A DNA stretch of 6,180 nucleotides from Rhodocyclaceae bacterium (GTDB lineage: Bacteria > Pseudomonadota > Gammaproteobacteria > Burkholderiales > Rhodocyclaceae): NCBI GenBank assembly GCA_013821865.1, contig PNJM01000165.1, positions 1-6,180 on the forward strand, in the 5' to 3' direction. Below the pieces are notes generated by a model that had not been told where the DNA came from, ran no database searches, and worked only from the letters and a program-made list of their open reading frames with translations. The position numbers and the translations under genes are program-made. Shown here in pieces: positions 1 through 5,640 of this stretch (the first letter of the stretch is position 1; each line of letters begins with the position of its first letter).

Positions 1-180
1 GGTCCCCCGCCTGTGCCGTCAGGCCGGCATCCTGAACCAGTAGGTTCAGAGTGGTCGCTTTCCGGTCACCGCAGGTTCGTCCGACGAGGGACGCTCACAA
101 AAGTGACGCTGTGGTCCGCAACCAATGCCAACAATGTTGGTTCAAGGAATGTATGGCCTTGACGAACACCGCAGGGGAAT
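1..180 (-). ncRNA. ssrS: 6S RNA
   Basis: 6S RNA binds the sigma70 RNA polymerase holoenzyme by mimicking an open promoter and down-regulates transcription in stationary phase. Read on the minus strand, the 5' end (ATTCCCCTGCGGTGTTCG) aligns by eye with the known 6S 5' end (E. coli ATTTCTCTGAGATGTTCG). The 3' part carries the conserved hairpin, CTGAACC (plus 32-38) facing GGTTCAG (43-49), followed by the GCC-rich closing strand. CCCC near the 5' end pairs with GGGGG near the 3' end to close the long rod. The apical hairpin has TCAC/GTGA flanking an AAAA loop on the plus strand at 95-106. The length, about 180 nt, is the usual family size. It follows zapA on the same strand, a common proteobacterial arrangement. 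No clear sigma70 promoter lies directly upstream, so processing from the zapA transcript is possible. The exact 3' end may lie a base or two outside the window. Confidence 0.9.
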
Positions 181-193
181 TCTCGGCGCCGCA

Positions 194-213
194 GCGGCCG
201 CCGCGGCGGCCGC
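194..213. repeat. Perfect 20-bp GC palindrome between zapA and the 6S RNA gene
   Basis: The sequence GCGGCCGCCGCGGCGGCCGC is identical to its reverse complement. It starts at the last base of the zapA stop codon and ends 13 bases before the 6S RNA 5' end. In RNA it could form a very stable GC hairpin, although a perfect palindrome must sacrifice central pairs for the loop. No T-run follows on either strand, so it does not look like a standard intrinsic terminator. A role in RNA processing or partial attenuation is inference. Confidence 0.8.
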
Positions 214-530
214 TAGAACAACTGCTCCTGGCTAGCCATCGCGTCGTCGAGCCGCGCCTGCATGGCGCCGATTCTACGCCGAAATTCCTGCAGATCAAAT
301 CCGCCGGGCAGCTTGATGGAGAGCAGTTCGTGGGCGATGTTGAGGGCCGTCATGACGGCCAGGCGGTCGCCGGTGGACTTGGTTTTTTCGGCCAGCTCGC
401 GCATCTTCTCGTCGACATAGGCGACCGCGCTTTGCAGCGCCTCTCGCTCTTCCGGCGCGCAGGCGACACGGTACTCGCGTCCCATGAGGACGACGTCGAG
501 GGTGTTGCCGGTTTTTTCCTTCGGGCTCAT
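213..530 (-). CDS. zapA: Cell division protein ZapA
   Basis: ZapA is a small cytoplasmic protein that binds FtsZ, cross-links its filaments and stabilises the division ring. The 105-residue product has the family layout. A short N-terminal globular domain holds the strand LDVVLMGREYRVACAPEE (residues 11-28), followed by the helix start REALQSAVAYVDEKMREL. A long C-terminal coiled-coil helix follows, including DRLAVMTALNIAHELL (55-70) and a charged tail, EFRRRIGAMQARLDDAM. The length matches the usual 100-110 residues. The start chosen is the ATG at 530-528, which overlaps the upstream gene's stop codon as ATGA and implies translational coupling. The in-frame extension further upstream runs into the zapB-like gene in another frame and is not credible. 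The 6S RNA gene lies 32 bases downstream on the same strand. Confidence 0.93.
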   Translation of the reverse strand: MSPKEKTGNTLDVVLMGREYRVACAPEEREALQSAVAYVDEKMRELAEKTKSTGDRLAVMTALNIAHELLSIKLPGGFDLQEFRRRIGAMQARLDDAMASQEQLF

Positions 531-721
531 TGCTCGGGCAGCTGCTCCATGAGGCCTTCGAGGCGGCCGCAGGCGGCGTCGATCTTTTCGTTGAGGCGGT
601 TGCGCTCCACCTCCAGGCCGGCCACCCGCGTGCGCAGTTCCTGATTCTCGGCGCGCAGGCTTTGACACAGGGTGATGAACTGCTCGATGCGTTCTTCGAG
701 GGCGAAAAGTTCGCTGTCCAT
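527..721 (-). CDS. Small coiled-coil protein, ZapB-like (TIGR02449 type)
   Basis: This 64-residue acidic protein is almost entirely predicted coiled coil. Heptad-like hydrophobic spacing runs from LFALEERIEQF (residues 5-15) through LRAENQELRTRVAGLEVERNRLNEKI, with no membrane segment or signal peptide. It resembles the short coiled-coil proteins commonly encoded directly upstream of zapA in proteobacteria and annotated as ZapB-like or TIGR02449. By context it probably works with ZapA at the division ring, but direct orthology to E. coli ZapB is uncertain, so no symbol is given. The ATG at 721-719 is the first possible start, because an in-frame TAA lies three codons upstream. No Shine-Dalgarno sequence is visible. 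The candidate -10 element sits only 7-9 bases upstream, so the message may be leaderless. The stop overlaps the zapA start. Confidence 0.8.
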   Translation of the reverse strand: MDSELFALEERIEQFITLCQSLRAENQELRTRVAGLEVERNRLNEKIDAACGRLEGLMEQLPEQ

Positions 722-727
722 CGCGAC

Positions 728-756
728 AAATTATCGGAAAAGACTTTTGAGGTCAA
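728..756 (-). promoter_or_regulatory. Candidate sigma70 promoter for zapB-like/zapA/6S RNA
   Basis: On the minus strand TTGACC (756-751) matches the -35 consensus in five of six positions. Downstream is either GATAAT (735-730, five of six matches, 15-bp spacer) or TAATTT (733-728, weaker but with the ideal 17-bp spacer). Both predict transcription starting within a few bases of the ATG at 721, giving little or no untranslated leader. This is the only promoter-like sequence seen upstream of the left unit. Confidence 0.55.
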
Positions 757-807
757 GCAATAACGCCCATTTCTGAATGTTGTTTGTAATCGCCATTCCG
801 ATGCCAT

Positions 808-843
808 GGCGCCGCGGCCCGCATCGGCCTGCCGGCGCCGCGG
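808..843. repeat. 10-bp direct repeat upstream of the btuB -10 element
   Basis: GGCGCCGCGG occurs at 808-817 and again at 834-843, with starts 26 bp apart. The second copy ends directly against the TATAAT of the btuB promoter. Each copy holds two overlapping palindromes, GGCGCC and CCGCGG. It could be an operator for an unknown regulator or a chance product of GC-rich sequence. The spacing, about 2.5 helical turns, does not by itself favour a dimer on one face of the DNA. Confidence 0.45.
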
Positions 844-849
844 TATAAT
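844..849 (+). promoter_or_regulatory. -10 element of the btuB operon promoter
   Basis: A perfect TATAAT lies 38 bases before the riboswitch core and predicts transcription starting near 855-857. No good -35 sequence is found at 15-18 bp upstream (the region around 820-827 reads CGCATCGG), and there is no TG extended -10. The promoter may therefore need an activator or be modest in strength. Position, orientation and the structured RNA directly downstream support it. Confidence 0.6.
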
Positions 850-856
850 CCACAGC

Positions 857-882
857 GCTGCGCGGCCGGAAGGCCGTGCGGC
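857..882 (+). promoter_or_regulatory. 5' leader hairpin with GNRA tetraloop
   Basis: Bases 857-867 pair with 872-882 in an 11-bp stem containing two G-U pairs, closed by a GGAA tetraloop of the GNRA type. It starts at or within two bases of the predicted transcription start and ends five bases before riboswitch helix P1. It may protect the 5' end from decay or stack on the riboswitch. The pairing is read directly from the sequence; the function is inference. Confidence 0.6.
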
Positions 883-886
883 ACGC

Positions 887-1074
887 ATGTTCCAGGTGCC
901 CCGCCGGCTTCCCGCCGGAGGGTTAAACGGGAATGAGGTGCGCCGAGCAATCCGGCAATGCCTCAGCTGCCCCCGCAACGGTAAGCGAGTGCGGGTACGT
1001 CACAACGCCACTGTGAGAAATCATGGGAAGGCGACGTACCAAGACTCGCGAGCCCGGATACCGGCCCGGAACAA
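887..1074 (+). promoter_or_regulatory. Cobalamin (adenosylcobalamin) riboswitch aptamer
   Basis: The conserved cobalamin aptamer blocks are present in order. They are GGTGCC (895-900), the TTAAACGGGAAT segment (923-934) followed by GGTG, and CCCCCGCAACGGTAAGCG (970-987) with the P5 stem CCCGCA/TGCGGG. The B12 box then follows, GCCACTGTGAGAAATCATGG (1007-1026), continuing into GAAGGCG, and finally GAGCCCGGATACCGGCC (1050-1066). Helix P1 is closed by TGTTCC (888-893) with GGAACA (1068-1073). High intracellular adenosylcobalamin is expected to stabilise this fold and repress the downstream transporter genes. It stands in front of btuB, the commonest location for this RNA in proteobacteria. Ligand preference (adenosyl versus methyl/hydroxo) cannot be proved by eye; the extended peripheral P2 arm fits the adenosylcobalamin class. 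Confidence 0.95.
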
Positions 1075-1214
1075 ACCAGTACGGCAGCGCCGCGGGGGTG
1101 CGGCGACCGGCACCGGGTTTGCGCCCGCACCGATCCAGCCTCCCTGAAGCGTTCCGTTTTTTCCGCAACTGTCCGGCCGCGGGGACGCAGGCCGGAACAC
1201 TCAGGGAGTAATTC
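1075..1214 (+). promoter_or_regulatory. Riboswitch expression platform with btuB ribosome-binding site
   Basis: The btuB Shine-Dalgarno AGGGAG (1203-1208) stands six bases before the ATG. It lies inside TCAGGGAG (1201-1208), which is exactly complementary to CTCCCTGA (1140-1147). Just inside this helix, GTTCCG (1151-1156) can pair with CGGAAC (1193-1198), giving an 8+6 bp sequestering stem. An upstream hairpin, GGTGCGG (1097-1103) with CCGCACC (1125-1131), and an inner alternative, CCGGCC (1173-1178) with GGCCGG (1190-1195), complete the region. A T6 run (1157-1162) is present but no short stable stem directly precedes it. Control by blocking translation initiation is therefore more likely than by an intrinsic terminator. 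This is a reading of complementarity, not an energy calculation. Confidence 0.7.
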
Positions 1215-3026
1215 ATGCATCCATCTCTGCGGCGCGCCGCGCTTGCCCTTGCCGTTTCCATTGCCTGGCCCGTAACAGTTCAGGCCGCTGACGAAGCGAC
1301 CGTCGTCGTTACGGCCACGCGGCAGCAACAACGAGTCAATGAACTGCTGGGCGACGTTTCGGTTATCGCCCGGGAAGAAATCGAGCAGGCCGGACAAGCC
1401 TCCGTCGAGCAACTGCTCGCCACACGGCCCGGCATCGAGTACGCGGCCAACGGCGGCCCGGGCACCAACAGCAGCATCTTCATCCGGGGCGCCAATGCCA
1501 ATCACACGCTCGTGCTGATCGACGGACAACGCGTCGGCTCCGCCAGCAGCGGGAGCGCTGCATTTTCCCGCATACCGTTGTCGCAGATCGACCGCATCGA
1601 AATCCTGCGCGGCCCGGCTTCCTCGCTGTATGGCGCCGACGCCGTCGGCGGCGTGATCCAGGTTTTTACGCGACGCGGCGAAGGCGCACCCCGCTTCAAT
1701 GCCAGCGCAGGCTACGGCACCTACAATACGACCGACACCGGCGCGGGTGTCTCCGGCGGCACGGATACAGTCTCCTACAGCCTGCAGGCCGGCTATTACG
1801 AAACCGGCGGTTTCAGCGCGATTCGCAACCCGGTCAACAGTTCCTACAATATTGACCGTGACGGTTACCGGAACACCAGCTTCAGCGGCAGTATCGCCTT
1901 CCGTCCGGCACAAGGGCACGAGGTCGGGCTGAACCTGCTGCACAGCAGCGGCACCAACAAATACGACTCGACGCCGAAGGCCGGCGACTTTTCCAACGAA
2001 CAGGACGTGAGTGCTTTTTCGGCCTACTCGCGCAACCGGCTGAGCAAGGCGTGGACCAGCACACTGCGTCTTGGCCGGAGCACGGATGACTCGACCGACC
2101 GCACTGACGGGGTGGCCTCCAGCGTCTTTCATACCGGCCAGGATCAAGCCACCTGGCAGAACGACATCAAGCTCCCGGTCGGGAAGGCTTTGCTCGCCGC
2201 CGAGTATCTGAGGCAGCAGCTCTCGAGCACGACGGCATTCCCGGTGACTGAACGCAGCATACGTTCCCTGCTGGCCGGCTGGAACGGGAGCTTTGACGGC
2301 CATCGCCTGCAGTTCAACCTGCGTCGTGACGACAACTCCCAGTTCGGCGGCAAAACCACGGGATTTGCCGGCTACGGTTATCAATTCACTCCGGAGTGGC
2401 GCGCCCACGTCTCCTACGGCACCGCCTTCCGCGCCCCCTCATTCAACGACCTTTACTTTCCCGACACCGGCTTTGGCGGTGGCAATCCCAACCTCAGGCC
2501 GGAACTCGCCAGGAATCGCGAGGGAGGCATCATCTGGGAACGCGGCGACCATCGCTTTTCCGCGATTTATTTCAACAACAGGGTTACCGACCTTATCGCC
2601 GGCTGGCCTCCGGCCAACGTCAGCAAAGCCACCCTCAGCGGCACCTCGCTCGGCTACGACGGCAGCTTCTCGGGATGGATTTTCGGCATCTCTGCCGACC
2701 TTCAACGGCCGCGCGACGACATCACCGGCAAGCGTCTCGTCCGCCGTGCCGACGAGCAGTTGAAGACCCGCGTCAGCCGCATGCTCGGCAACTGGAACGT
2801 GGGCGGCGAATGGCAGCTCGTCGGAGAGCGCTACGAGAACGCGGCCAATACGCAGCGGCTCGGCGGCTACGGCCTCGTCAATCTCTTCGCCGACTACCGC
2901 CTCGATCGTGACTGGGTGCTCTTCGCCCGCGGCAACAACATCTTCGACAAGGGCTACGAGCTTGCCCGCGACTACGCCACCCCGGGCGGCAGCCTGTTCG
3001 TCGGCGTACGCTACACACCGAAGTAA
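1215..3026 (+). CDS. btuB: TonB-dependent outer-membrane vitamin B12 receptor BtuB
   Basis: BtuB binds cobalamin at the cell surface and imports it into the periplasm using energy from TonB-ExbBD. The 603-residue product, close to the roughly 614 of E. coli BtuB, starts with a signal peptide (MHPSLRRAALALAVSIAWPV) probably cut after VQA at residue 24. A TonB box, ATVVVTATR (28-36), follows. The plug domain (about 44-152) shows RPGIEYAANGGPGTNSSIFI (71-90), VLIDGQRV (100-107) and the hallmark IEILRGPASSLYGADAVGGV (128-147). The remainder is a beta barrel with alternating strands and the TonB-receptor motif GTAFRAPSFNDLYFPD. The start is fixed by the AGGGAG ribosome site and the signal peptide. 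The upstream cobalamin riboswitch and downstream btuCDF support a corrinoid substrate. The barrel ends in VGVRYTPK rather than a terminal aromatic residue. Its third codon positions look less GC-saturated than those of btuC and btuD. Confidence 0.94.
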   Translation: MHPSLRRAALALAVSIAWPVTVQAADEATVVVTATRQQQRVNELLGDVSVIAREEIEQAGQASVEQLLATRPGIEYAANGGPGTNSSIFIRGANANHTLVLIDGQRVGSASSGSAAFSRIPLSQIDRIEILRGPASSLYGADAVGGVIQVFTRRGEGAPRFNASAGYGTYNTTDTGAGVSGGTDTVSYSLQAGYYETGGFSAIRNPVNSSYNIDRDGYRNTSFSGSIAFRPAQGHEVGLNLLHSSGTNKYDSTPKAGDFSNEQDVSAFSAYSRNRLSKAWTSTLRLGRSTDDSTDRTDGVASSVFHTGQDQATWQNDIKLPVGKALLAAEYLRQQLSSTTAFPVTERSIRSLLAGWNGSFDGHRLQFNLRRDDNSQFGGKTTGFAGYGYQFTPEWRAHVSYGTAFRAPSFNDLYFPDTGFGGGNPNLRPELARNREGGIIWERGDHRFSAIYFNNRVTDLIAGWPPANVSKATLSGTSLGYDGSFSGWIFGISADLQRPRDDITGKRLVRRADEQLKTRVSRMLGNWNVGGEWQLVGERYENAANTQRLGGYGLVNLFADYRLDRDWVLFARGNNIFDKGYELARDYATPGGSLFVGVRYTPK

Positions 3027-3035
3027 CATAGTCCC

Positions 3036-4025
3036 ATGCCCACCCGCCGCCGCGCCCTGCTCATTATCGCCGCCCTTGCCGGACTGGCGCTGCTGAGCCT
3101 GGCGCTGGCGCTGATGGTGGGCAGCATCCCGGTCGGCCCGGCCGAAGTGTTCTTAACGCTCTTCAACGATGGCGGCGGCATGGCCGGCGACGTCGTGCGC
3201 AGCCTGCGCCTGCCGCGCGCCCTGGCCGGTTTCGCCTGCGGCGGGCTGCTGGCGCTGGCCGGCGCGCTGCTGCAGGTATTGCTCAGAAATCCGCTGGCCG
3301 ACCCCTACGTGCTGGGCATCTCGGGCGGCGCCGGGGTCGGCGCCATGCTCGCCATCCTTTTCGGCCTCGGCGCCGCGGGCATCAACGGCTTCGCCTTCGC
3401 CGGGGCGCTCGCCGCCATGCTCGTCGTCTTCGGCCTCGCCCACGGCGACGGCAGCTGGACGCAGACGCGCCTGCTGCTCACCGGTGTCATCGTCGCCGCC
3501 GGCTGCGGCGCGGCGGTGGCGCTGCTGCTCTCCATCGCGCCCGAGCACAAGCTGCGCGGCATGCTCTTCTGGCTGATGGGCGACCTGTCGCAGGCCGATG
3601 ACCCGAAGCTCGCGCTCGGCGTGCTCGCCGCCGTGCTGCTGATCTCGCTGCCCTATGCGCGCGAACTCAACCTGCTGGCGCGCGGCGCCGACACGGCGCA
3701 GACCCTCGGCGTCGCCGTCGGCCGCCTGCGCCGCGGCGTCTACATCGTCGCCTCGATCGCCACCGCCGCCGCCGTCACGCACGCCGGATCGATCGGCTTC
3801 ATCGGCCTCATCGTGCCGCACCTGGTGCGGCTGGCCACCGGCAACGACCAGCGCCTGCTGCTGCCCGCCTCGGTGCTCGCCGGCGGCAGCCTGCTGGTGA
3901 TCGCCGACACGCTGGCGCGCAGCGTCGTCGCTCCGCAGCAGTTGCCGGTCGGCGTGCTGACGGCGCTGATCGGCGTGCCGGTTTTCCTTTTCCTGCTCAC
4001 CCGCGACCCGCAGGTAAGGCGCTGA
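3036..4025 (+). CDS. btuC: Vitamin B12 ABC transporter permease BtuC (FecCD family)
   Basis: BtuC forms the inner-membrane channel of the BtuC2D2 importer. The 329-residue protein (E. coli BtuC is 326) is strongly hydrophobic with about ten membrane helices. It carries the FecCD-family signature RSLRLPRALAG (55-65), then GALLQVLLRNPLADPYVLGI (76-95) and SGGAGVGA. The ATPase-coupling loop is around TAQTLGVAVGRLRRG (220-234), then GSIGFIGLIVPHLVRL (251-266), and the C-terminal DTLARSV...LPVGVLTALIGVPVFLFLL. The start ATG lies nine bases after the btuB stop with no obvious Shine-Dalgarno sequence, which suggests coupling to btuB translation. The family also contains iron-siderophore and haem permeases; the riboswitch and the neighbouring btuD, btuF and cobO assign it to corrinoid. 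Confidence 0.93.
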   Translation: MPTRRRALLIIAALAGLALLSLALALMVGSIPVGPAEVFLTLFNDGGGMAGDVVRSLRLPRALAGFACGGLLALAGALLQVLLRNPLADPYVLGISGGAGVGAMLAILFGLGAAGINGFAFAGALAAMLVVFGLAHGDGSWTQTRLLLTGVIVAAGCGAAVALLLSIAPEHKLRGMLFWLMGDLSQADDPKLALGVLAAVLLISLPYARELNLLARGADTAQTLGVAVGRLRRGVYIVASIATAAAVTHAGSIGFIGLIVPHLVRLATGNDQRLLLPASVLAGGSLLVIADTLARSVVAPQQLPVGVLTALIGVPVFLFLLTRDPQVRR

Positions 4026-4028
4026 GGA
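4023..4028 (+). promoter_or_regulatory. Ribosome-binding site deciding the btuD start
   Basis: TGAGGA overlaps the btuC stop codon. It directly abuts the first ATG (4029), which leaves no spacing, but is six bases from the second in-frame ATG (4035). The second ATG is therefore the better start. Confidence 0.55.
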
Positions 4029-4034
4029 ATGGCG

Positions 4035-4814
4035 ATGACGAGCACCGCACCCCTGCTTCAGGCCAGAAAGCTGAGTGTCAGCATCGGCGGCAACCCCGTC
4101 TGCCGCGACTTCGATCTCACGCTGCAGGCGGGCGAGCGGCTGGCCATCCTCGGCCGCAACGGCGCCGGCAAGTCGACGCTGCTCTCGGTCCTCGCCGGCC
4201 TGCGCATGCCCCAGGCCGGCGAAGTGCGCATCGAAGGCGCCACCTACGACGCGCTGGGCCCGCGCGCCAGCGCATGCATCCGCGGCTGGCTGCCGCAGGC
4301 CCGCAGCGACGCCTTCGCCTCGACGGTGCTGGAAACCGCACTGGTCGGCCGCCACCCGCACCTCGCCCGCTGGGACTGGGAGTCCGACAAGGACGCGGAC
4401 ATCGCGCGCCAGGCGCTGGCCGCCGTCGGCCTCGCCGATTTCGAGCAGCGCGACGTGCATACGCTCTCCGGCGGCGAGCGCCAGCGCTTGGGCCTGGCTA
4501 CGCTGCTCACGCAGGCGCCCCGCCTGTTCCTGCTCGACGAACCGATCGCCCATCTCGACCTGAACCACCAGATCGCCATGCTCGAACTCCTTGCCGGCGC
4601 GGCCCGCGACTGCGGCGCCGGCATGGCGCTGGTGTTGCACGAGCCCGGCCTCGCCCGGCGCTTCTGCGACCGCGCCCTGCTCATCCACGGCGACGGACGC
4701 ACGGAAGTCGGCCCAGTGAGGGAAATGCTCACCGCCGAGCGCCTCTCCGCGCTCTACCAGCACCCGCTGCAGCTCGTCGAGAGCGACGGCCTCGTCAGCT
4801 TCATTCCGCGCTAG
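4035..4814 (+). CDS. btuD: Vitamin B12 ABC transporter ATP-binding protein BtuD
   Basis: BtuD is the cytoplasmic ATPase that powers BtuC. Counting from the ATG at 4035 (259 residues), all ABC motifs are intact. They are Walker A GRNGAGKST (40-48), the Q-loop glutamine in WLPQ (88), the signature LSGGE (144-148), Walker B LFLLDEP with catalytic Glu169, the D-loop AHLDL (172-176) and the H-loop His202 in LVLHEPGL. The length fits FepC/BtuD-type ATPases (about 250-265). An alternative start at 4029 adds Met-Ala but would leave no room between it and the ribosome site. The gene follows btuC after nine bases, or three with the alternative start, and codon use is strongly GC-rich like btuC. The sequence alone cannot separate B12 from siderophore ATPases; the operon does. 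Confidence 0.93.
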   Translation: MTSTAPLLQARKLSVSIGGNPVCRDFDLTLQAGERLAILGRNGAGKSTLLSVLAGLRMPQAGEVRIEGATYDALGPRASACIRGWLPQARSDAFASTVLETALVGRHPHLARWDWESDKDADIARQALAAVGLADFEQRDVHTLSGGERQRLGLATLLTQAPRLFLLDEPIAHLDLNHQIAMLELLAGAARDCGAGMALVLHEPGLARRFCDRALLIHGDGRTEVGPVREMLTAERLSALYQHPLQLVESDGLVSFIPR

Positions 4815-4842
4815 CGCCCACCCCGAACGAAAGCCCGCACCC

Positions 4843-5640
4843 ATGCGAAACGTCATTCCGCGCCTAGTGCTCGCCAGCCTGCTTGCCCTGGCTTCGCTGA
4901 ACGCCTCGGCAGGCTGCCCGCGCATCGTCAGCCAGTCGCCCTACCTGACCATCGCCCTCGAATGGCTGGGGCGCGGCGACTGCATCGTCGGCGTCTCGCG
5001 CTATGACCGGCGGGCGCTGCCGCGCACCGGCGGCGTTATCGACCCGGACGGCGCCGCCATCGAAAAACTGCGGCCCGACCTCATCGTCACGTCCAACTGG
5101 TCCGATGCGGACACAATGGAACTGGTCACTCCGCCGGGGGCGCGCATGCTGCGCCTGGACGGCTTTGACTCGGTCGCCGGCAGCGACGCCGTGCTGCGCC
5201 AGTTGGCCGAAGCCAGCCGCGCGCCGGGAGGCGCGGAGCGGATCGAATCCTTCCGGCGCGCCCGCCGGGCGCGGGCCGAATCGGTACGGGGTCTCGGCCA
5301 AAGGGCGCTGATACTCTCGGCCTGCAGCGGATCGCCCTATTCCTTCGGGCGCCGGCACTACGTCGGCGACGCCTTCGCCCTCGCCGGCTTCGATGTCGTC
5401 GAAACCGCGCCGAAGATTCGCCACCTGCGCGACGGCGAAGAGATTCCAAACATCGCCAGGCTGGTTGAACGCCTCAAGCCCGCCATCGTCTTTTCCCTCA
5501 GCCGCGAAACGGCGGCATATTGCAATGCCGAGATCGGCACGCTGCCGGTGCGCATCGTCACCCTCAAGGGCGAGAACTTCTTCCATCCCGGGCCGCGCCT
5601 GCTCGACGGCCTCGAGGACCTCGCGGAGCAGATGAAATGA
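4843..5640 (+). CDS. btuF: Periplasmic cobalamin-binding protein BtuF
   Basis: BtuF captures corrinoid in the periplasm and docks on BtuCD. The 265-residue product has an N-terminal signal peptide with a hydrophobic core, LVLASLLALASLNASA, probably cleaved after ASA at residue 24. The mature start GCPRIVSQSPYLTIALEWLG (24-43) matches the opening motif of helical-backbone metal-receptor binding proteins. Further family segments are IVGVSRYD (48-55), AAIEKLRPDLIVTSNW (71-86), YVGDAFALAGFDVVE (173-187) and IARLVERLKPAIVFSLS (204-220). Glu74 and Glu209 lie where family members keep the lobe-surface glutamates that contact permease arginines; this is inferred from alignment by eye. Mature C25, C47, C161 and C227 could allow disulfides. 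No clear Shine-Dalgarno precedes the ATG, which lies 28 bases after btuD. It overlaps cobO by ATGA. The family also binds haem or iron chelates; context favours corrinoid. Confidence 0.88.
   Translation: MRNVIPRLVLASLLALASLNASAGCPRIVSQSPYLTIALEWLGRGDCIVGVSRYDRRALPRTGGVIDPDGAAIEKLRPDLIVTSNWSDADTMELVTPPGARMLRLDGFDSVAGSDAVLRQLAEASRAPGGAERIESFRRARRARAESVRGLGQRALILSACSGSPYSFGRRHYVGDAFALAGFDVVETAPKIRHLRDGEEIPNIARLVERLKPAIVFSLSRETAAYCNAEIGTLPVRIVTLKGENFFHPGPRLLDGLEDLAEQMK

Noticed and set aside
51..644. Open frame on the plus strand across 6S RNA and zapA
   Set aside because: It runs through a structured RNA gene, the palindrome and zapA in antisense, and the product has no family features.
1151..1162. 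Intrinsic terminator using the T6 run in the btuB leader
   Set aside because: No short strong stem ends directly before the T-run. The only match, CGGAAC at 1067-1072, would enclose a loop of almost 80 bases with six pairs, and it would form when P1 is open, the wrong sense for B12 repression.
963..2408. Long open frame antisense to the riboswitch and btuB
   Set aside because: The product is low-complexity, rich in Gly/Ala/Arg with no recognisable domain. It covers a conserved riboswitch and a well-supported gene, as expected for mirror frames in GC-rich coding DNA.
4801..4863. 11-bp direct repeat TCATTCCGCGC at 4801-4811 and 4853-4863
   Set aside because: Both copies are in coding sequence (the btuD C-terminus and the btuF signal peptide) and encode different contexts. 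It is too short to claim a duplication or recombination site.
4903..4920. Lipoprotein signal at Cys25 of BtuF (SAGC)
   Set aside because: The -3 position is Ser rather than Leu/Val/Ile, and a good ASA cleavage site for signal peptidase I is present one residue before Cys25. A soluble periplasmic protein is more likely.
3153..4925. 590-codon open frame antisense to btuC, btuD and the start of btuF
   Set aside because: It is rich in Gln, Gly, Ala and Arg without domains, and it spans three intact sense genes and their junctions. It is a codon-bias shadow.
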